Origin: Thiothrix eikelboomii
Lineage (GTDB): Bacteria; Pseudomonadota; Gammaproteobacteria; Thiotrichales; Thiotrichaceae
Length of the DNA stretch: 64,000 bases
Assembly: GCF_900167255.1 (NCBI RefSeq)
Contig: NZ_FUYB01000013.1
Coordinates: 47,923-111,922, forward strand
Direction of reading: 5' to 3'
This document shows positions 7,885 to 16,860 of the stretch, piece by piece; the first letter of the stretch is position 1, and each line of letters opens with the position of its first letter. The notes below the pieces were generated by a model. That model saw only the letters and a program-made list of their open reading frames with translations, was not told where the DNA came from and made no database searches. Position numbers and translations under genes: made by a program.

Positions 7885-9408
7885 TTAGTTTTTTGGAAAA
7901 TAATAGTCATACCAATATTTATCTGCCCCAAGCAAAGCCCCTGAAGGTAAACCGGGGGTTTTCAGACTCGTTGACCAGTTACTTAATTGGGTATGCAGGG
8001 CTTGAGCGATAGCAGGATGCTGGCTTAGCACGTTAACCTGTTCATGTTGATCACTCGATAAATCAAATAAATATTCACCTTCATCAGCAGTCCGTAGGTA
8101 TTTCCATTTGCCTTGACGAACAGCCGATTGCTGCATAAAACGCCAGTACAAAGCGCGATTGGGTTTTGAGCTTGGATTTTTCAAATAAGGGATCAAATTA
8201 ACCCCATCCATGTCAGTGGTAGCTAAGCCCGCTAAAGCCGCCGCAGTTGTGGTGGCATCTATAGAGATAACAGGCTCATTATAAACCAAACCTTCCGGGA
8301 GGTGATTTTTCCAACGCATGATGAAGGGGACGCGGATACCGCCTTCACTGAGCATACCTTTTTCACCCACCCAAGGCTCATTTAAAGAACCATCCCAGAC
8401 AGACCCCCCATTGGGTGCTGTTTGGGCTGATACAGGCAATATGTCTTTTTTAGTTAAATTCAGCGCAGCACCATTGTCTCCCATGAAAATAATCAAGGTG
8501 TCATCATCAATTCCATAACTTTCAAGTTTTTCTACAATGCGCCCCACTCCTGCATCGACAGCGGCGAGCATCGCCAAAGCATAGCGGCGGCGTTCAGGCA
8601 TAGAGCCGGGAAAGAGATCCAAGTATTTTTGAGTTGCTTCGAGCGGGACATGGGGGGCGTAATAAGGAATATACATAAAGAAAGGGTCTGCTTTATGCCG
8701 ATCAATAAAGGTGGTGGCGGCTTCGCTGATGACATCTACCCGAAAGCGGTTATCTTGGATCGTGCGCGGTGAGATGGTTTGCCCGGCTAAATTAAAATTG
8801 GCACGATAGTTATTGTGATAGCCAACGAAATTATCCTGAAAGCCTCGACTTTCTGGATAATATTTAAGCTTTTCCGCAAACGGTATATTGCTTTCATTAA
8901 AGGGAACCGAAGAGCCGGGTGCATAAACTTCGTTATACCAACGCTCGGATGCGCCATTGATGTCTAGATGCCATTTGCCCATGATTCCAGTTTTGTAACC
9001 GACTGCGGTCAGTTTTTCAGCTAGGGTGGCTTGACTCAGCGGCAAGGGTGAATAGTTATTGTCTTCTACTCCAAATTTCTGTTGATAACGACCCGTGATT
9101 AAAGCCGCCCGTGAAGGGGTGCATTGTGGTGCGGTGACATAACCCGCCGTCATACGCACGCCAGTTTTAGCCAGTTGATCTAAATGTGGTGTTTTAACAT
9201 CACCCCGCACGCCTTGAACACCTAAGTCAGCATAACCATGATCATCGGTAAAGATGAAAATAATATTCGGTAGCTCACTTGTGCGTACCACAGTTTGATC
9301 AGTAGTACTTGAGCCATCGCCACAACTACTTAAAAATAAGGCTGTCAGGCTAATGGCTAAACTGTGCACTAAGCGCAAACGAGTTTGAATAGAAAAATCT
9401 GTAGGCAT
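7885..9408 (-). CDS. Cys-type sulfatase, predicted lipoprotein
   Basis: The product is a member of the alkaline-phosphatase-like arylsulfatase family, hydrolysing sulfate esters. A signal sequence ends in the lipobox LSSC with Cys29, so it is probably anchored to a membrane facing the periplasm or outside. The metal-binding TDDHGYADLG segment is at residues 54-63. The sulfatase signature CTPSR has its Cys96 in the position that a formylglycine-generating enzyme oxidises to formylglycine. Later metal and active-site landmarks are GIMGKWHLD, YIPYYAPHVPLE and FMGDNGA. The length of 507 residues is normal. No canonical maturation enzyme is next to it; the FGE-fold protein near 37 kb looks like a binding protein, not a maturase. 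Confidence 0.9.
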   Translation of the reverse strand: MPTDFSIQTRLRLVHSLAISLTALFLSSCGDGSSTTDQTVVRTSELPNIIFIFTDDHGYADLGVQGVRGDVKTPHLDQLAKTGVRMTAGYVTAPQCTPSRAALITGRYQQKFGVEDNNYSPLPLSQATLAEKLTAVGYKTGIMGKWHLDINGASERWYNEVYAPGSSVPFNESNIPFAEKLKYYPESRGFQDNFVGYHNNYRANFNLAGQTISPRTIQDNRFRVDVISEAATTFIDRHKADPFFMYIPYYAPHVPLEATQKYLDLFPGSMPERRRYALAMLAAVDAGVGRIVEKLESYGIDDDTLIIFMGDNGAALNLTKKDILPVSAQTAPNGGSVWDGSLNEPWVGEKGMLSEGGIRVPFIMRWKNHLPEGLVYNEPVISIDATTTAAALAGLATTDMDGVNLIPYLKNPSSKPNRALYWRFMQQSAVRQGKWKYLRTADEGEYLFDLSSDQHEQVNVLSQHPAIAQALHTQLSNWSTSLKTPGLPSGALLGADKYWYDYYFPKN

Positions 9409-9478
9409 GAAAAAGCTCTATAACAGTCAAAAGTCAAGAATGGCTTGCAGTATAGAGCAGGAGCAGCCTGTTTTTAAA

Positions 9479-10618
9479 TTAAATTAATGCCAGTTGGCCT
9501 GTGAGTTTTTCACCTAAATTCCACCAGTTATTGCGAATAACAGAATAAATATCACGAAAATCAGTCGTATAAACCAAATCACCTCGTTCATCTAAATCGG
9601 TCAATGAAGGATATTCACCATATAAACCGCCTTTGACTTTACCACCCATGACTAATTGCACCGAGGCAGCTCCATGATCAATGCCTTTATTGGCATTTTC
9701 TTTTAAGCGCCGCCCAAATTCTGAGTAGGTCATGATGATCACCTCATCCCACATACCAATTCGTTTAAGGTTATTCCGCATACTAGCCAGCCCTTGAGCT
9801 AAACTTTGTAAAAGTAATTTATGGCGTGATCGGTGATCAGTATGCGTATCAAAACTACCTAAAGTTATTTTATAAGCAGGTACGTTTAGGCCTGAAGCAA
9901 TCAGGGTATAAGCTGAGTTTAAACTTTGTCCAAAGTTACCTGCACCAAAGCTTTCTTTAGCAGCAGGTAGGTCTTTTAAGTAGTCGGCTAAAGTGCTGGC
10001 TAGCATCTCTATTTGCGACTGGACATTTAGAATATGTTGCAAAGAAGGATTCGTAGAGTCGGATTTAAGTGCATGAATTCTTGAACCACTACTCGCAAAA
10101 TTGCTAGGTTCAGAAATACTCAAGGCTGAAACATTCTGGCCATATAAAGGACCTAAATTCGTATCAAGCGCGATACCCGCCAAGCTGTGTTCAGGAAAAG
10201 ATTGTGCAATCCAACCATCATGAAGACCACGCGCCTCGGCTTGTGCGGTATCCCAAATTTCAATGGCTTCGAAATGTGAGCGATTTCCAGTTTCATAGCC
10301 AATACCTTGTACCCATGCCAACTCACCCTCATTCCAAATCGGCATGAGCGCTTCTAAGGCTGGATTTAAGCCTAAATGCGCAGATAAGGTCAGTATACTA
10401 GAGCGTTCAATCGCAATCGTTGGGCGAGCACTATAATAATTAGGGTGGGTATAAGGGATTAAGGTATTTAAGCCATCATTTCCTCCTTTTAGCTCAATCA
10501 AGATCACAATACGCCGATTACCGGCAAGGGTACTGAGGGTATTAGCCCAAACACTTGGGGCGGCTAGCAAACTCAGGGTACTGAGGCCTAAACCTTTCAA
10601 AAAGTCACGACGATTCAT
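9479..10618 (-). CDS. DUF1501 family exported protein
   Basis: DUF1501 proteins are predicted sulfatase-fold-related exported proteins of unknown function that nearly always occur with a DUF1800 partner. The N-terminus MNRRDFLKGLGLSTLSLLAAP is a twin-arginine (Tat) signal peptide, so the protein is exported folded. The family landmarks VILIELKGGNDGLNTLIPY, YETGNRSHFEAIEIWDTA, GSFDTHTDHRSRH and MTYSEFGRRLKENANKGIDHGAAS are all present. The length of 379 residues is usual. The start is 11 bases after the stop of the DUF1800 gene, indicating an operon. Confidence 0.92.
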   Translation of the reverse strand: MNRRDFLKGLGLSTLSLLAAPSVWANTLSTLAGNRRIVILIELKGGNDGLNTLIPYTHPNYYSARPTIAIERSSILTLSAHLGLNPALEALMPIWNEGELAWVQGIGYETGNRSHFEAIEIWDTAQAEARGLHDGWIAQSFPEHSLAGIALDTNLGPLYGQNVSALSISEPSNFASSGSRIHALKSDSTNPSLQHILNVQSQIEMLASTLADYLKDLPAAKESFGAGNFGQSLNSAYTLIASGLNVPAYKITLGSFDTHTDHRSRHKLLLQSLAQGLASMRNNLKRIGMWDEVIIMTYSEFGRRLKENANKGIDHGAASVQLVMGGKVKGGLYGEYPSLTDLDERGDLVYTTDFRDIYSVIRNNWWNLGEKLTGQLALI

Positions 10619-10629
10619 AGTTATTATTC

Positions 10630-12006
10630 TTAGCGGAGTTGATAGGTCGGGTCTTTTAAGACAGTCATTAAGATCGTGTCAGCGTTCTGATTACAGTTAG
10701 GTGCTGCTACAGGCTTGACGGGCAATAACCAAGCGACTAAAGGACTGGGGTCGGTAGAGCAACTGATTTGCGGCAAAATATTTTTAAAAAAACCACCCGC
10801 TTTAATCGAAGAGCCGATACTACCAACGGCATTAGTTTTGGCGACTAGCTCACGAACTAAGCTCTGTGCCTCGCTACCATGCTCGGCTAACAATTTAGGA
10901 ATCAAATCATAGCGGCGAATTAAACGGGTGTTAGTGATCCAATCTGTGCCACCTCGCCAACCTTTGACATCGGGTGGATTAAATAGATCTTGTCCTAGTT
11001 GTTGGTTGACTATTTTTAAGGCAGGGTATTCTGCAAACGGAATTTGTAGCTCACGGATTAGACCCAGTGTAAATTCCACTGGAGATTTAATTAGGCTACC
11101 CCGCTGCTGAGTCTCCCAGAAAATAGGGCTAGTTATTATTTTAAGCAATAAAGCTTTGATCTCGTAGCCACTCTCTCTAAAGGTAGTTGCCCATTCTTGA
11201 ATAATACTAGGATTAACAGATTCATGGCTAATAAATTCTTTCCAGAATTTTTCAGCAAGATGTTCAGCCGTTCGTGGTTGATCTAAAAGGATATTAATAA
11301 TATCAGTGCCATTAAATTTTCCAGAGTGTCCTAGAAAATGCTTTTGAGAGTTGTCGTGTAGCTTAGGTTGAAATATAAATTCACCCGTTAAGTTATTTAC
11401 ATTCCAGCCAGAAAAAGCACGTGCGACCTGAATAATATCTTGTTCATTGTAATGGCCTACGCCCAAAGTAAATAATTCGAGCAGTTCACGGGCAAAATTC
11501 TCATTCGGGCTGGTGGCTATGTTCTTTGAGCCATCGAGATAAGTTAACATCGCCGGATCTTTAGCAATCGCATGCAGTAGCTCAGCAAAATTGCCTAAAG
11601 CATGCGTGCGCAGTAATTGATGTTGTTTTAACATCCATTGCGGCCAAATGACTTTAGTTAAGCTAGAAGTAAAGTGGTTATGCCAAAATAAGGTCATGCG
11701 TTCCCATAACGGGAATTGGGTTTTATGTAGTTCTTCTAACCACCAATTCGTTAATAGGACACCTTCTGTACGGGCTAATTTATTTAATTCTATTTTTCTG
11801 TTGCGATTACTTTGATAGAACACAGCCATATCCTCCCACGCAGTGAGTAGGGGTAGCTTAGTCAAACTAGGTGCCTGATCAGGGCAGAGGGTTGCAAAAA
11901 TCTGTTCCACCGTCTGTCCGATACGTTGCTTGCAGAGGTGATGGTTGATACCTAACTCGAGGCGCGAAGCTAGATGGCGCGAAGCGGCGTAGTCAGTGAT
12001 AAGCAT
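10630..12006 (-). CDS. DUF1800 family protein
   Basis: This is the usual partner of the following DUF1501 gene; the molecular function of the pair is unknown. The 458-residue product has the DUF1800 core: MTLFWHNHFTSS, the segment NFARELLELFTLGVGHYNEQDI, VARAFSGWNVN, and FWKEFISHE. The late motif FNPPDVKGWRGGTDWI is also present. I see no clear signal peptide, in contrast to the Tat signal of the partner. It is transcribed first in the two-gene operon. Confidence 0.9.
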   Translation of the reverse strand: MLITDYAASRHLASRLELGINHHLCKQRIGQTVEQIFATLCPDQAPSLTKLPLLTAWEDMAVFYQSNRNRKIELNKLARTEGVLLTNWWLEELHKTQFPLWERMTLFWHNHFTSSLTKVIWPQWMLKQHQLLRTHALGNFAELLHAIAKDPAMLTYLDGSKNIATSPNENFARELLELFTLGVGHYNEQDIIQVARAFSGWNVNNLTGEFIFQPKLHDNSQKHFLGHSGKFNGTDIINILLDQPRTAEHLAEKFWKEFISHESVNPSIIQEWATTFRESGYEIKALLLKIITSPIFWETQQRGSLIKSPVEFTLGLIRELQIPFAEYPALKIVNQQLGQDLFNPPDVKGWRGGTDWITNTRLIRRYDLIPKLLAEHGSEAQSLVRELVAKTNAVGSIGSSIKAGGFFKNILPQISCSTDPSPLVAWLLPVKPVAAPNCNQNADTILMTVLKDPTYQLR

Positions 12007-12166
12007 GATTTGGGGTGCTCTGTTAAACTTGTTTTTTATTTTTATGTGAATATTATTTTATTTAATGATCAACTGTCTAATCTTATAGATAAATGGCCAG
12101 ACCTTCGATGTACTGGTCTGGTTTATGTTAAAGTTATGATCATTTCAAAGCTTTTATGAGGACAAG

Positions 12167-12961
12167 ATGGATCTTGCAAGCCTTACCTTAGTTATTGTTG
12201 AACTCGCCCAAGCAGCCGGTGCGGAAATCATGCAAATCTATCACTCTGCGGATTTCACGGTTGATCGTAAACAAGATAATTCACCTTTGACTGCTGCCGA
12301 TCTGGTTTCACATCAAACCATCGTTGCTGCTTTGCAGGAGTTAACCCCCCAGTATCCAATCTTGTCAGAAGAGTCTGCGACCCTTGATTTTGCTGAGCGT
12401 AGTCAGTGGACAACCTATTGGTTAGTCGATCCTTTGGATGGAACCAAAGAATTTATTAAGCGCAACGGTGAGTTTAGTGTATTAATTGCCTTGATCCATC
12501 AGCATGAGCCTGTATTAGGTGTCGTGCATGCTCCGGCTTTGCAGAAAACTTGGTATGCCAGTTTAGGTAATGGTGCTTATTTGCAAGTCGCTCAAGCTGA
12601 ACCTGAGCTGCTGTCTACCCGCGAGCCGAGCGAGTTAGTAACCATTGTCGGTAGTCGATCGCATGCTGGTGATTTTTTACCCGCATTTCTGCAGCAATTT
12701 GAAAACTATGAACTTATTTCAATGGGCAGTATTTTAAAGGCCTGTTTAGTCGCTGAAGGTAAAGCCGATTTTTATCCCCGTTTAGGCTTAACTTCCGAGT
12801 GGGATACTGCAGCGGCTCAAATTATTGTCGAAGAAGCAGGAGGAGCAATGCAAGATCTTAATGGGCAAGCTTTAAAATATAATTCAAAGGATTCATTGCT
12901 CAATCCGCATTTTATAGTGAGCGGTAGTCAACATTATTTCGATAAAACTTTAGATAATTGA
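12167..12961 (+). CDS. cysQ: 3'(2'),5'-bisphosphate nucleotidase CysQ
   Basis: CysQ removes the 3' phosphate from PAP (and PAPS), recycling the by-product of sulfate assimilation and sulfotransfer; it is an Mg-dependent member of the inositol monophosphatase superfamily. The metal-binding motifs are clear: EES at residues 68-70, DPLDGT at 88-93, the GS.LK segment (MGSILKACLVAEGKADFYPR), and EWDTAAA near the C-terminal part. The length of 264 residues is typical. The start at 12167 has a GAGGA about 11 bases upstream. It is transcribed away from the DUF1800 operon and is followed by a response regulator 127 bases downstream. Confidence 0.92.
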   Translation: MDLASLTLVIVELAQAAGAEIMQIYHSADFTVDRKQDNSPLTAADLVSHQTIVAALQELTPQYPILSEESATLDFAERSQWTTYWLVDPLDGTKEFIKRNGEFSVLIALIHQHEPVLGVVHAPALQKTWYASLGNGAYLQVAQAEPELLSTREPSELVTIVGSRSHAGDFLPAFLQQFENYELISMGSILKACLVAEGKADFYPRLGLTSEWDTAAAQIIVEEAGGAMQDLNGQALKYNSKDSLLNPHFIVSGSQHYFDKTLDN

Positions 12962-13087
12962 TAAATTAGAAAATAAATCTTTAAATAATTTGTAACAAAT
13001 GTTGCAAAATACTCCCTAACAGCAATATTAATTGGTGATAATGCTAGGGGTAGGTGTAGATCATTTTATTTCTAATGGCTCAAATTC

Positions 13088-13804
13088 ATGGCAAAGGCTA
13101 ATGACGCAGAAAGTAACAAAATCTTGCTAGTTGATAATGATGAAGTTCTTCAACAGCTCTTGCAGAAATTTTTAACAGGCCAAGGTTACCAAGTAGCTGT
13201 ACTAGCAAGTGGAGAACGAATTGCTGAGTTTTTGAACTCCAATTCAGTGGATTTGATTGTAATGGATGTCCTGTTGCCCGGCGAAAATGGTTTACATTGG
13301 CTAGCTTGGGTAAAGCAACATTATAGCTCATTACCCGTACTGATTTTATCTTCACAACAAGCGGTCGATGATCGAATAGCTGGCTTACAGTTAGGCGCTG
13401 ATGATTATTTAATTAAACCTTTCCATATGACTGAACTATTGTTAAGGCTAAAAAATATTCTCAGACATCAACGTTCAACAGAGACAAAGTTGGACGATTC
13501 TTATATCTATTGCTTTGATCCTGAACATGCTTTGTTTTTTCGAGATGGTCAGACGATTAAATTGACCACGACAGAAACTCGTTTGATGCGCTTTTTGTTT
13601 GATCATGCGGGTGAAATTGTGACCCGTGATCAGATTTCTGAGGCCTTGCGAGGCAATAGCCATCACCCCTTAGATCGAAGTATTGATGTGCATATGAATC
13701 GGCTGCGCAAGAAAATTGAAGCAAAACCAAACTTACCGAAGTATTTAAATACGGTATGGGGCAAGGGTTATCGTTTCATACCCCCTAAAAAAGAGGGTGT
13801 ATGA
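13088..13804 (+). CDS. OmpR/PhoB-family response regulator, orphan
   Basis: This is a two-domain transcriptional regulator of 238 residues. The receiver domain (about residues 11-125) has the acidic pocket in VDNDE, the phosphoacceptor Asp60 in VMDVLLPGENG and the conserved Lys110 in LIKPF. The C-terminal winged helix (about 140-235) shows LTTTETRLMRFL, the recognition-helix region SIDVHMNRLRKKIE and the GKGYRF wing. The acidic pocket reads Asn-Asp in place of the usual Asp-Asp after the first Asp, a mild variation. No sensor kinase gene is adjacent, so partner and regulon are unknown. The ribosome-binding site before the ATG is weak. Confidence 0.9.
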   Translation: MAKANDAESNKILLVDNDEVLQQLLQKFLTGQGYQVAVLASGERIAEFLNSNSVDLIVMDVLLPGENGLHWLAWVKQHYSSLPVLILSSQQAVDDRIAGLQLGADDYLIKPFHMTELLLRLKNILRHQRSTETKLDDSYIYCFDPEHALFFRDGQTIKLTTTETRLMRFLFDHAGEIVTRDQISEALRGNSHHPLDRSIDVHMNRLRKKIEAKPNLPKYLNTVWGKGYRFIPPKKEGV

Positions 13805-13888
13805 TTCGGTGGGCATAGGTCTGACCTACCTGACAGCCTGTGCTTGATATGCTCTAATAAGCGCCTTTATTAGCCAAGTATCACTCAA

Positions 13889-14587
13889 ATGGATGCCAAT
13901 CACCCGCGCCAAATTAAAAGTTTTGTGTTAAGACAAGGGCGCTTAACCAAAGGACAAGAACTGGCTTTAGCCACCGCTTGGCCGCAGTATGGGATCGCTG
14001 AGGGTCAGGGCTGGCTCGATTTTGCAGCGATTTTTGGTAATGCAGCGCCTGTTAGTTTGGAAATTGGCTTTGGCAACGGTGAAAGTTTAGCGCAAATGGC
14101 AAGAACAGCCCCAGAGCGTAATTTTTTAGGGATCGAAGTGCATACGCCCGGTGTCGGTCATTTATTGCATCTGGTGCAAAAATATCAATTGGAGAATCTG
14201 CGGGTCATGAATACGGATGCTGTTGAGATTATTCAGCAGCGGATTCCTACAGGCTCGCTCAATCGTATCCAAATCTATTTTCCCGATCCTTGGCATAAAA
14301 AGCGTCATCATAAACGTCGAATCATCCAAGCAGCGTTTGTGAGTCTATTAGCAACCCGCTTGCAGGCGGGCGGTTTATTACATTTAGCTACGGATTGGCA
14401 AGATTATGCTCAGGCGATGGCTGAAGTACTAGACGCGAGTCCTGATTTTTGCACCATGAATCCTAGCGGTGAGCCGTTCTCGCCTCGCCCCGAGTTTCGT
14501 CCACTGACTAAGTTCGAACAACGGGGTCTAAAATTAGGGCATGGTGTCTGGGACTTGCTCTACTGCAAGCAAGAACTCAGCCATTAG
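13889..14587 (+). CDS. trmB: tRNA (guanine-N7-)-methyltransferase TrmB
   Basis: TrmB methylates N7 of G46 in the variable loop of tRNAs using S-adenosylmethionine. The SAM-binding motif LEIGFGNGESLAQMA is near residues 57-71, followed by NFLGIEVHTPGVGHLL and the catalytic/tRNA-binding segment IYFPDPWHKKRHHKRRI, which is diagnostic of TrmB. The C-terminal region contains RPLTKFEQRGLKLGHGVWDL, also conserved. The length of 232 residues is normal. Its start lies 84 bases after the response regulator; co-transcription is possible but not evident. Confidence 0.95.
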   Translation: MDANHPRQIKSFVLRQGRLTKGQELALATAWPQYGIAEGQGWLDFAAIFGNAAPVSLEIGFGNGESLAQMARTAPERNFLGIEVHTPGVGHLLHLVQKYQLENLRVMNTDAVEIIQQRIPTGSLNRIQIYFPDPWHKKRHHKRRIIQAAFVSLLATRLQAGGLLHLATDWQDYAQAMAEVLDASPDFCTMNPSGEPFSPRPEFRPLTKFEQRGLKLGHGVWDLLYCKQELSH

Positions 14588-14721
14588 TCGGTTAATGTTG
14601 CGCGGTTTAACCGATACTCTGCTAATTCTAACAGTTTAAACCAGCACCCTTATTCAGCGTCAGGATTGTTTGCTATTGATTCCAGTTATTTATTATCTGA
14701 GACAGACACTGGGATCTCGCT

Positions 14722-15552
14722 ATGTTCAATACCCTCAGGCGCTTATCGGTTTTAGCTATTGTTTTGATTGGTTTGCTCTTTCCCACTTGGACGGTGGCGC
14801 TGACCCCACCTTTTCAAGTACAGGTTGATACGGCTTGGCAAGCGGCAGAAGTTAAAGATGTGCAAGCGGTATTGGATTCAACCGTGCTGGCAATTGCGCC
14901 TTATATCGGTAGTCGCCGTTTAGAGCCGGTACTAGTTAAGAATGACGAGAAAGGCCCGATTTCCTTATACGAACGTGCGGCTAACGGTGAATATGTCGTT
15001 CTATTGGATGTGAATGGGCGCTACTGGTCACAATTGGCTTATCAGTTTTCGCATGAGACTTGCCACCTCTTAAGTAATTATGATCTTGCACCCAATAATG
15101 TTTCCAAGCAGCAATGGTTTGAAGAGTCTTTGTGTGAGGCGTTTAGTTTATTCAGCTTGGGAAAGTTGGCGGATCAGTGGGAGGTCAACCCACCGTATGA
15201 AAATTGGAAAGACTATGCCCCCGAACTACGCAAATATGTTGCGGATATGTTGAAAGAGAAGCAACGTAGCTTGGCACCCAATTTGGCAAATTGGTATCAG
15301 CAACACCAAGTCACTTTGGAGGCTGATCCCTATGCTAAGGATCGCAGTTTAAATGAAAAAATGGCTTCACATCTATTGAAAATTTTTACGGAACAGCCCG
15401 AGACTTGGGCGGCCATCAACTACATTAATTTAGGCGATGATAGCAAGGATAAGTCGCTGACTAAGTACTTGAAAGATTGGTACAATAATACTCCAGACCA
15501 TTTACGTGCTCCGATTAAAAAGATTCAGCAACAACTTGATGTTAAGGGTTAG
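14722..15552 (+). CDS. Secreted zincin-like protein with HExxH motif
   Basis: I do not recognise a named family, but the sequence looks like a small exported metallopeptidase. An N-terminal signal peptide (about residues 1-26, ending in TWTVA) predicts a periplasmic location. Residues 111-115 read HETCH, fitting the zinc-binding HExxH motif. About 20 residues later come glutamates in WFEESLCEAF (134, 135, 139), which could supply the third zinc ligand as in gluzincins. Two cysteines (114 and 138) flank the putative site. The C-terminal half is rich in charged residues without recognisable motifs. Peptidase activity is inference from the motif spacing. Confidence 0.7.
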   Translation: MFNTLRRLSVLAIVLIGLLFPTWTVALTPPFQVQVDTAWQAAEVKDVQAVLDSTVLAIAPYIGSRRLEPVLVKNDEKGPISLYERAANGEYVVLLDVNGRYWSQLAYQFSHETCHLLSNYDLAPNNVSKQQWFEESLCEAFSLFSLGKLADQWEVNPPYENWKDYAPELRKYVADMLKEKQRSLAPNLANWYQQHQVTLEADPYAKDRSLNEKMASHLLKIFTEQPETWAAINYINLGDDSKDKSLTKYLKDWYNNTPDHLRAPIKKIQQQLDVKG

Positions 15553-15721
15553 TGAGTGCTGTGAATTATTAACAAGCTAAGCGCAAATCGTCGGTAGAAG
15601 TTTATTTCTCAGCGTTTTTGTGTGAAATTAATAAAAAATAAGCTGAACTTTTCAACCTAGCACATATCTGTATTTTGTATGGAGGTTGCCTTACATACGC
15701 GAGAAACGAGAGGGCTGAGCG

Positions 15722-16273
15722 ATGCAAAAACCATTATTATTCTTAGGCGTACTTACCATTGTTATGATGGGTTATTGGATTCCCGAAGATCGTCAGATGC
15801 CAGTAGAAGGTGCTAAGCCTTATGATTGGAATCCCGCTGCTTACTGGTATGTAGGTGGCCAAAATGCACAAAAAGGTATCAATATTTTCGCCCGTGAAGG
15901 CACTCCAGTCGTTGCAAGTACTAGTGGCTGGGTGGTTTATAGCGAAAATAATCCAGCGGGGGATAACACCGTTTTAGTATTAGGTTCTAAGTGGCGTTTA
16001 CATAATTATGCCAACTTAGAAAAAGTCGATGTTAAACCGGGTAGCTGGGTTAAAACCGGTGAAAAGATTGGTGCAGTTGGCTTGCCAAAGCAGAATACTC
16101 GCCGCCCTGCGAATCTGTATTATTCTATTCGCAGCTTATCGCCTCAAGTTTCTGAGCTGAAACCAGAAAAACCTTTTTGGTTAGATCAAGTCTTTCATGT
16201 GAATCCACATAAATTTTTGACTGAATACCAAGCTAGTGATGCTCAAGCAGCTCAAGCGGGATCAGCACATTAA
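15722..16273 (+). CDS. M23-like peptidase-fold protein, probably catalytically inactive
   Basis: The 183-residue product starts with a hydrophobic N-terminal segment (signal peptide or anchor, residues 1-20). It continues with a domain that follows the LytM/M23 layout: GINIFAREGTPVVASTSGWVVY, then NTVLVLGSKWRLHNYANLE, then the VKPGSWVKTGEKIGAVG segment and a final strand LYYSIRS. The zinc ligands expected at the His of HxGIDI, at the Y-x-H position and in the HxH of the last strand are replaced (QKGIN, NYANL, NLYYS). It therefore probably works as a non-enzymatic regulator or binder of peptidoglycan, as the degenerate EnvC/NlpD proteins do. A nested-hairpin terminator follows directly. Confidence 0.75.
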   Translation: MQKPLLFLGVLTIVMMGYWIPEDRQMPVEGAKPYDWNPAAYWYVGGQNAQKGINIFAREGTPVVASTSGWVVYSENNPAGDNTVLVLGSKWRLHNYANLEKVDVKPGSWVKTGEKIGAVGLPKQNTRRPANLYYSIRSLSPQVSELKPEKPFWLDQVFHVNPHKFLTEYQASDAQAAQAGSAH

Positions 16274-16282
16274 ACGTACTCA

Positions 16283-16318
16283 AAGCCCTAAATAACCCTA
16301 ATCTAGGGTTTTTGGGCT
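16283..16318 (+). terminator. Nested-hairpin terminator after the M23-like gene
   Basis: A 7-base stem (AACCCTA 16294-16300 with TAGGGTT 16304-16310, three-base loop) is followed by five T residues and enclosed by an outer AGCCC/GGGCT pairing. It lies 10 bases after the stop codon. Confidence 0.7.
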
Positions 16319-16413
16319 AGTGAGGGCTACTTTTTGAGGGCTTAACGACCTCAGTCTTGTCTTGGCGTGTAAATTAATTGGTAGCTGTCTACCTTTTTCA
16401 TTATCCTTGCGCC

Positions 16414-16860
16414 ATGAAAATGGAAACTCCTAACTATCTGAATGGCTACAGTTTGCCAGTGCGGGTCTATTATGAAGACACGGATGCAGGCAAGGTCGTC
16501 TATCACAGCAATTATATTAATTTTATGGAACGCGCACGTACTGAATGGTTACGCTCTTTAGGGTATGAGCAAGATCAACTGATGCGTGAACAAGGCATTG
16601 TTTTTGTGGTGCGTAGCCTACAGGTTGATTATCTAAAACCTGCGGTATTCAATGATTTATTAGCGGTGGATGTCGCGATTCATGAACTTGGGCGCACCAG
16701 TATTCATTTCCGGCAAAATATTTGGCGCGATAGCCCGTTTGAAAATAAGCGTGAACATTTGATCGCCAGTATAGTCAGAGTGGTGTGCGTGGATGCCGAC
16801 AGGTTTCGGCCGACTGCAATTCCATCTGAAATTCGAGGTAAGTTTAGCGGTGAGCACTGA
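16414..16860 (+). CDS. ybgC: Tol-Pal-associated acyl-CoA thioesterase YbgC
   Basis: YbgC is a hotdog-fold thioesterase that heads the tol-pal operon in gammaproteobacteria. The active-site region VRVYYEDTDAGKVVYHSNYINFMERARTEWLR is typical, with the catalytic aspartate in EDTDAG and the YHSNY motif. The ATG at 16414 gives a product starting MKMETPNYLNG; an in-frame GTG at 16378 would add 12 residues that look non-coding. The 3' end overlaps the tolQ start by 11 bases, so translation of the two is probably coupled. Confidence 0.93.
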   Translation: MKMETPNYLNGYSLPVRVYYEDTDAGKVVYHSNYINFMERARTEWLRSLGYEQDQLMREQGIVFVVRSLQVDYLKPAVFNDLLAVDVAIHELGRTSIHFRQNIWRDSPFENKREHLIASIVRVVCVDADRFRPTAIPSEIRGKFSGEH

